From JAKJEP01 sp964580995 (GTDB lineage Bacteria > Planctomycetota > Phycisphaerae > Sedimentisphaerales > SM23-30), in contig CAZOMV010000142.1 of NCBI GenBank assembly GCA_964580995.1, forward strand, positions 1 to 10,100: a DNA stretch of 10,100 nt. The letters are read 5' to 3'. The notes beneath the pieces were generated by a model that searched no databases, was not told the origin of the DNA, and saw nothing but the letters and a program-made list of their open reading frames with translations. The position numbers and the translations under genes are program-made. Of this stretch, positions 5,831 to 10,100 are shown one piece after another. The first letter of the stretch is position 1. The number at the start of each line of letters is the position of its first letter.

Positions 5831-6323
5831 GTGTTAAAGAACCCTTTCTTCGATCTATCCGATATACCTTGCCAAATCCCAGTTCATCCAAAAGCTGGTC
5901 TTCCTTTTTGTGCATTTTTCCGGCTTGTTCCGCCGTCTGATCATCGTATCCCAGTTGATGCAGCAGGCCATGCACAATATACAAATGCAATTCTGCCTGC
6001 GCATCCGTTGAATTCGCTTCCGACCATTCCGCCGCCCGCTGCCCGTTCACCACAATTTCACAATCCATTCTGAAATTTTCTTCCGTACCGGCGCCGGCTT
6101 CCTTCAAATCGAAACTGATTACATCGGTCGAAATATCCTTGCCGAAATACCGCTCTTTCAGTTCGGCGATCCGTTCATGCCCCACCACCGCCACGCTAAC
6201 GCAGGCTTCCTGCACCCCGAATTGACGCAACACATACCCGATCGTTTTGCGTATCTTTCGACGATCCGGAACCAGGGCTTTTTGATGATTCGTTATTTCT
6301 ATCTCTATTTGGCTCAATTTCAA
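5817..6323 (-). CDS. ybeY: Endoribonuclease YbeY (rRNA maturation factor)
   Basis: A 168-residue UPF0054 metalloprotein needed for 16S rRNA 3'-end maturation and ribosome quality control. The signatures are STDVISFDL (65-73) and the zinc site HGLLHQLGYDD (118-128). The first two zinc histidines are His118 and His122, but the third ligand position of the usual HGxLHxxGYDH is Asp128. The N-terminus IEIEITNHQ fits the family. The start is TTG with only a weak GAG-type ribosome site; an in-frame TGA 12 bases upstream excludes a much longer protein, and a second TTG two codons in is the alternative. It lies 42 bases after the 7TM-HD gene and overlaps the corC-like gene. Confidence 0.93.
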   Translation of the reverse strand: MKLSQIEIEITNHQKALVPDRRKIRKTIGYVLRQFGVQEACVSVAVVGHERIAELKERYFGKDISTDVISFDLKEAGAGTEENFRMDCEIVVNGQRAAEWSEANSTDAQAELHLYIVHGLLHQLGYDDQTAEQAGKMHKKEDQLLDELGFGKVYRIDRRKGSLTRGRS

Positions 6324-6365
6324 CTCTACTTGTCATCGCGAATGCTTGGGCCAGGACCAGTTCGC

Positions 6366-7934
6366 TCAGGGATTTGGCAAAGAAACATTCTCCGGGGCAC
6401 GATGTTCTGGTCCGCCCTTATGGAAATCCGGCTTGGTTTTCTCCAGTTTCGGATACGCGATTCGACTATGATACATCCCGCATAAGCTCTTGATCAGACT
6501 CCGTTCGATCAGATGCAGATCCCGCATCGTAAGATCGCAATTGTCAAACTGCCCGTCTAACAGCCGCTTCATCGCTAGGTTGTGTACCACATTCTCAATT
6601 CGGCTCGGCGTCGGCTCCTGCATCGCCCGCGTCGCCCCCTCCACCGCATCCGCGATCATTACGATCGCCGCCTCTTTGCTCTCCGGTTTCGGGCCCGGAT
6701 AGCGAAATTCCGTCTCCGCTACCGTCTGACCCGCTTCCGCTCCCTTCTTCGTCGCTTCATGATAAAAAAATTCCACCAGCGTTGTCCCGTGATGCGTCTC
6801 GATAAACTGATGCAAAATCTTCGGAATTTTATACTCCCGGGCCAGTTCCAGGCCATCCTTGACATGGCCCAGAATAATCATCCGGCTCATCGTGGGTGAC
6901 AACTCCTTATGCTGATTAAATAATTCCGCCTGGTTCTCCACAAAATAACGCGGCTTCGTCAGCTTGCCGATATCGTGATAATAACTTCCTACCCGGCAAA
7001 GAAGTCCGTTGGCGCCGATCGACTCCGCCGCCGCTTCCGCCATCATGCCGATCTGGAAACTGTGATTAAACGTGCCCGGCACTTCCACCGCCAATCGCTT
7101 GAGCAGGGGTTTGGTCGCTTCACTATAATCCAGGAGCGTCAGACTCGTGGCGGTTTGAAACAGCCGCTCGATGATCGGAAGCAGCCCCTGCAGTACAAAC
7201 CCCACCGAAAGCACCCCAAAAAAGGACCATAAGCTGTTTTCCCAGATTTGCCGTCCATCCAGTTCCTGCCAGATCCCTACTACCCATGTCATAATAAAAA
7301 CCAATACTCCCGTCTGTGCGCAGGCCTTAATCAAGGTCAGACGGTTACGGATTTCTTTCAAAAGCAATGCGGAAAGGCCGATCCCAAAGCCGACCGTCAA
7401 AAGCACCGCCATCCCCTGCCGGAAAAATGCCTCCCGTTCCCGAAAGGTCATCACACCCACCAGCGCCAGATAAAATCCGATGCCCAGTGCCAGCCGCTGA
7501 TTGTAGGCAATGGTGATCATAATAGCCGTTACCATGGCTGGCACGATCATTAAATATGCCGACCATCCTTGGATCACCCCAAATCGGATGATACCGACCA
7601 TAAGTAACAGCGTGGCCAGCAGGATGGCTCCTCGCACATGATTTCTTACAATCCGGGGTTCATACAAGGCTATGTATAAACCCAGCGACATACTCACCAT
7701 CAACATCATGCCGGTGATGTTGATGAGGTGTTTAATTACCTGCCAATCCCAGGCCGCGGCGCTGGATAGCAATTCATGATTAACCGTCAGCAAAAATCCC
7801 AGAAAGATCGAATACAACAGCAGCAATAAAAGAGATGCCGGGATTCCGCTCTCGAAAAATTTCTGCCGCTTCGCCGCGCTCTCGCCTTCAAATACGCGGC
7901 GGGTATCCACTCGCTTTGTCTTTTTTTTCGTCAT
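6366..7934 (-). CDS. 7TM-HD phosphodiesterase (PgpH/YqfF-like) lacking the extracytoplasmic sensor domain
   Basis: A 522-residue membrane protein related to PgpH/YqfF, which hydrolyse cyclic di-AMP. The HD domain (about 268-490) has all metal ligands: His291, His320-Asp321 (YYHDIGK), His357, His381-His382 (ETHHG) and Asp429 (MIADAVEG). Eight hydrophobic segments precede it (about 34-52, 66-91, 99-119, 125-145, 148-163, 174-192, 209-223, 232-259), matching TM1 plus the 7TM block. The roughly 250-300-residue 7TMR-HDED domain that normally separates TM1 from the next helix is replaced by a loop of about 14 residues, so the protein is much shorter than PgpH (about 700). ATG start with AGGAAG four bases upstream; it overlaps the phoH stop by four bases (ATGA). 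The substrate is inferred. Confidence 0.9.
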   Translation of the reverse strand: MTKKKTKRVDTRRVFEGESAAKRQKFFESGIPASLLLLLLYSIFLGFLLTVNHELLSSAAAWDWQVIKHLINITGMMLMVSMSLGLYIALYEPRIVRNHVRGAILLATLLLMVGIIRFGVIQGWSAYLMIVPAMVTAIMITIAYNQRLALGIGFYLALVGVMTFREREAFFRQGMAVLLTVGFGIGLSALLLKEIRNRLTLIKACAQTGVLVFIMTWVVGIWQELDGRQIWENSLWSFFGVLSVGFVLQGLLPIIERLFQTATSLTLLDYSEATKPLLKRLAVEVPGTFNHSFQIGMMAEAAAESIGANGLLCRVGSYYHDIGKLTKPRYFVENQAELFNQHKELSPTMSRMIILGHVKDGLELAREYKIPKILHQFIETHHGTTLVEFFYHEATKKGAEAGQTVAETEFRYPGPKPESKEAAIVMIADAVEGATRAMQEPTPSRIENVVHNLAMKRLLDGQFDNCDLTMRDLHLIERSLIKSLCGMYHSRIAYPKLEKTKPDFHKGGPEHRAPENVSLPNP

Positions 7935-8878
7935 GCTTCTTCCTGGCCGTTCTTTTCGTAGGCCTTGACTATGTTCTGGACCAGCCGATGACGGACAATA
8001 TCCGATTTGTCCAGACGAACAAAACCAATCCCTTTGATCCCTTGCAGCCGCCCCATCGCATCAATCAGACCCGATTTCTGGGTATTTTCCAGATCGATCT
8101 GGCTGTCATCACCGGTTACGATCATTTTTGAATTATTACCCAGCCGCGTCAGAAACATCAGCATCTGGGAGACCGTCGTATTCTGTGCTTCATCCAGGAT
8201 CACCAACGCATCGTTCATGGTACGGCCCCGCATAAACGCCAGCGGGACCACTTCGATAATGTCATTAAACAAAAACCGCTTCATCTGGGCGTACTCCATC
8301 ATATCACCCAAGGCGTCAAAAAGCGGTCGCAAATAAGGATTTACCTTGGCCTGCAAATCGCCGGGCAGAAATCCCAGCTTCTCGCCGGCCTCGACCGCTG
8401 GACGGGCCAGAACAATCCGTCGGATCTCGTTCCGCTTTAGCATCGCAACTGCCTGTGCCACGGCCAGATACGTTTTTCCGGTCCCTGCCGGCCCCGTACA
8501 AAACACCAGATCGTTTTTCCCGATCGCGCTGACATATTTCTCCTGCCCCTTCGTACGGGGCGAAACGTTACGCCCTGCCACAAAGACACTTATCGAATGC
8601 TCACTGTCTTTATGGGAATAGCCGGAGGAGGCATTGAAAAACATCTGCCTGACATCCTCTTCTTTCAGATGATCGGCTTTCTTTAATCGAGCCTGCATTT
8701 CTTCCAGGATCAGGGCGGCCTTCGTTACGGCTTCTTTAGTCCCCGTGATTCGGACCTGGCCGTCGCGCGCGGTGATATGGACATCACATATTTCACGTAT
8801 CTTTCGCAAGTGAGCATCGCCAGTGCCAAATAGCTGAACCCGCTTGGCAGGATCATCAAGAGTAATGGTTAACTCCAA
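7931..8878 (-). CDS. phoH: PhoH-like ATPase (PhoH/PhoL family)
   Basis: A 315-residue cytoplasmic P-loop ATPase linked to RNA metabolism, which often sits beside ybeY. The N-terminal KH-like or substrate-recognition part is about residues 1-65. The ATPase domain follows, with RTKGQEKYV, Walker A GPAGTGKT (129-136), ARPAVEAGEKLGFLPGD (158-174), Walker B VILDEAQN (226-233) and TGDDSQIDL (255-263). Length is typical. The start is TTG, and AAGGAG lies 12 bases before it, with an in-frame stop just downstream of that site, so no earlier start is possible. It is 24 bases from cdsA and overlaps the 7TM-HD gene by four bases. The family is sure; its exact function in bacteria is not settled. Confidence 0.94.
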   Translation of the reverse strand: MELTITLDDPAKRVQLFGTGDAHLRKIREICDVHITARDGQVRITGTKEAVTKAALILEEMQARLKKADHLKEEDVRQMFFNASSGYSHKDSEHSISVFVAGRNVSPRTKGQEKYVSAIGKNDLVFCTGPAGTGKTYLAVAQAVAMLKRNEIRRIVLARPAVEAGEKLGFLPGDLQAKVNPYLRPLFDALGDMMEYAQMKRFLFNDIIEVVPLAFMRGRTMNDALVILDEAQNTTVSQMLMFLTRLGNNSKMIVTGDDSQIDLENTQKSGLIDAMGRLQGIKGIGFVRLDKSDIVRHRLVQNIVKAYEKNGQEEA

Positions 8879-8902
8879 AGTATTTATTTACTCCTTCATT
8901 TT

Positions 8903-9796
8903 TTATCGGGTCATGGTAAGAATCATAAACCCAAATGGGGCAGCGATTAACACTGAATCCAACGCATCCAGCACACCGCCAAACTCCGGCACCAAATGGG
9001 CTGAATCCTTGCTGCCGGCATCGCGTTTCAGCATGGATTCCATTAAATCGCCCAGTTGGCCGGACACGGAAACTACAAAACCAAATACTATACCATCCAC
9101 TATGGATATTATACCAGAAAAGGCGGAAAAAAGCGATGAAACAATTATGGCCAGGAGAATTCCGCCGGCGAGGCCTTCCCAGGTTTTGCCGGGGCTGATG
9201 GAGGGGACCCATTTGTGCTTGCCGAAACGGCGGCCCGTGAAGTAAGCGCCTATGTCAGCAGATTTTACGGTGGCCAGGAACATGAGGATGGGGCCGGATT
9301 GGGACCAGATGGTGGGGGTTTGGGCATTCAGGAGGCGAAGGGCCAGGAGGAACCACATGCCGAGTCCTAAGTATATGGTGGAAAATGATATAACGCTAAG
9401 GTGGGCGATGGTTCCGGCTGTGCCGCAACGGCAGGCGTAAGTCATGGCCGCCAGGAAAATAAGGGCTAAAAGGACGGCTGGGAGGCTGGCAAAACCTGCA
9501 AAAAAAACGTAAAAACCGGCAAAAAATGGGGATAAAATGGTGAAAAAGACGGCAAAAATCATGAAAATAAGGGAAGTTTTGAGGCCCTTGGCGGTGGCCA
9601 GGTGGTGGAGTTCATAGCAGGCCAGGGCGGCCAGCAGGGAGGCGATCAGGGCGAAGGGCAGGCCACGGAGGGAAGGTGAAAGGCAGTAGTAATCGTGGGT
9701 TGCCAGCCAACCCTCGGCGATGAGGAGGGAGGCGAAAACCAGGGTCAGCAGGGAACCGAAAATAATCCGCGTAACGACTTTTGAATGTATTTCCAT
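8903..9796 (-). CDS. cdsA: Phosphatidate cytidylyltransferase (CDP-diacylglycerol synthase)
   Basis: The 297-residue integral membrane enzyme converts phosphatidate and CTP to CDP-diacylglycerol, the precursor of bacterial phospholipids. It has multiple hydrophobic helices, the SADIGAYFTGRRFGKHK stretch (about 179-195), SPGKTWEG (201-208) and the C-terminal signature MLKRDAGSKDS...FGGVLDALDS (255-281). The usual HGGxxDRxD reads FGGVLDALD: His to Phe272 and Arg to Ala278, with the catalytic KR, KD and Asp residues kept. I chose the ATG at 9796 because the protein begins MEIHSKVVTRIIFG there and matches family length. A frame open to a TTG at 9883 would add 29 unlikely residues. Neither start has a strong ribosome site. 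First gene of the leftward run. Confidence 0.92.
   Translation of the reverse strand: MEIHSKVVTRIIFGSLLTLVFASLLIAEGWLATHDYYCLSPSLRGLPFALIASLLAALACYELHHLATAKGLKTSLIFMIFAVFFTILSPFFAGFYVFFAGFASLPAVLLALIFLAAMTYACRCGTAGTIAHLSVISFSTIYLGLGMWFLLALRLLNAQTPTIWSQSGPILMFLATVKSADIGAYFTGRRFGKHKWVPSISPGKTWEGLAGGILLAIIVSSLFSAFSGIISIVDGIVFGFVVSVSGQLGDLMESMLKRDAGSKDSAHLVPEFGGVLDALDSVLIAAPFGFMILTMTR
9108..9116 (-). promoter_or_regulatory. Possible internal promoter (extended -10) inside cdsA
   Basis: The minus strand reads TGGTATAAT, a perfect extended -10 element, with a second near match TGGTATAGT at 9095-9087. Transcription would start near 9101, about 220 bases before phoH, and could drive phoH to the zinc-ribbon gene independently of cdsA. 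No clear -35 box, and the codons also make sense as protein, so this is tentative. Confidence 0.3.
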
Positions 9797-9923
9797 GTCA
9801 AACTTATCTTTATACGATTTATTGATTGTATTGAGTGGGTATGATAGCGAAATTCGGCTGGGGAATCCATCCGAAACTTGCAAAAATGCGGGCGGGGAGT
9901 GCTGCTGACATGGGGGATAAGAA

Positions 9924-9944
9924 AATTACGAATTACAAATTACG
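9924..9944 (+). repeat. Three tandem 7-base units AATTACG/AATTACA/AATTACG
   Basis: Three consecutive heptamers differ only at the last base of the middle copy. Such heptameric short tandem repeats are known in intergenic DNA of several bacterial groups and vary in copy number by slippage. It sits about 130 bases upstream of the cdsA start. Confidence 0.75.
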
Positions 9945-10044
9945 AGTTAAGTGAAAAAAAGTATTAAGGAATTGCTGTAAGTGTTTATTTTTTGGTTTTG
10001 GAAAACGGTTGTAAGTCTTTATTTTGCGTTGAAATTGATAGTCC

Positions 10045-10050
10045 TATAAT
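10045..10050 (+). promoter_or_regulatory. Possible rightward -10 box for a gene beyond the window
   Basis: A perfect TATAAT. A weak -35 candidate TTTTGC lies at 10022-10027 with a 17-base spacer, overlapping the second copy of the 16-base direct repeat. It would fire away from cdsA towards an unseen gene. Confidence 0.25.
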
Positions 10051-10100
10051 AAAGTAGCGATTATAACGATTGTAACGGTTGGGTAAGATTTTTGGTAAGA

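Larger units (their letters stand above)
9797..10100. other. AT-rich non-coding region upstream of cdsA with short repeats
   Basis: About 300 bases with no gene. It holds a 7-base tandem repeat (9924-9944), a 16-base direct repeat with one mismatch (TGTAAGTGTTTATTTT at 9976-9991 and TGTAAGTCTTTATTTT at 10010-10025), near-tandem 9-base units CGATTATAA and CGATTGTAA (10058-10075), and GGTAAGA twice at the right edge. A rightward -10 box TATAAT is at 10045-10050. No firm leftward promoter for cdsA was found. Confidence 0.6.

Noticed and set aside
9091..9113. Small hairpin ATCCA-CTA-TGGAT and repeated TATACCA in cdsA
   Set aside because: Five-base arms within coding sequence. The repeat follows from similar codons (Gly-Ile / Gly-Ile-Val), so it is not reported as an element on its own.
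9797..9883. N-terminal extension of CdsA from TTG at 9883
   Set aside because: The extra 29 residues are polar and not typical of CdsA, no ribosome site precedes the TTG, and the ATG at 9796 gives the normal length.
35..10100. Search for tRNA, rRNA, CRISPR arrays, insertion sequences and prophage genes
   Set aside because: No cloverleaf, regularly spaced repeats with spacers, transposase or integrase motifs, or phage proteins could be recognised.

Overview
The window is a bacterial chromosome segment with compact, mostly leftward-reading housekeeping genes. The organism is probably a Gram-negative-type bacterium outside the Proteobacteria. Several details fit Planctomycetota, perhaps the Phycisphaerae: a CdsA signature ending FGGVLDALDS, a YbeY with GYDD in place of GYDH, and frequent TTG/GTG starts. 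This assignment is inference, because the window carries no rRNA or other phylogenetic marker. No phage, transposon or CRISPR array is visible.

Left part (35-2206). A leftward gene encodes a sigma-54-dependent activator of the NtrC class with a degenerate receiver-like N-terminus. Upstream lies a 630-base AT-rich gap. It holds a full-consensus -24/-12 (sigma-54) promoter pointing at the activator gene, and a perfect palindrome about 100 bases upstream of the expected start. Near carA it also holds a probable small RNA of about 80 nt, read leftward, with its own promoter-like boxes, a 5' stem-loop and a terminator hairpin with a U tract.

Middle (2207-3397). carA, the glutaminase subunit of carbamoyl-phosphate synthetase, reads rightward with no carB next to it. 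It ends about 20 bases from the end of the leftward operon.

Right part (3419-9796). A leftward run of seven genes is tightly packed, with overlaps or gaps of at most 42 bases: cdsA, phoH, a 7TM-HD phosphodiesterase gene (pgpH-like), ybeY, a corC/hlyC-type CBS membrane protein gene, recO, and a small membrane-anchored zinc-ribbon protein gene. The phoH / 7TM-HD / ybeY / recO order resembles the conserved phoH-yqfF-ybeY-dgkA-era-recO cluster of Firmicutes, with corC where dgkA/era would be. The genes cover phospholipid precursor synthesis, cyclic-dinucleotide turnover, rRNA maturation, ion homeostasis or membrane adaptation, and recombination repair.

Far right (9797-10100). This is an AT-rich non-coding leader upstream of cdsA with several short direct repeats, including a 7-base unit in three copies. 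The next gene lies outside the window.

The most unusual points are the candidate small RNA and sigma-54 autoregulation in the 1577-2206 gap, the 7TM-HD protein that lacks its extracytoplasmic sensor domain, the altered nucleophile loop in CarA, and an abrupt change in strand composition inside cdsA.
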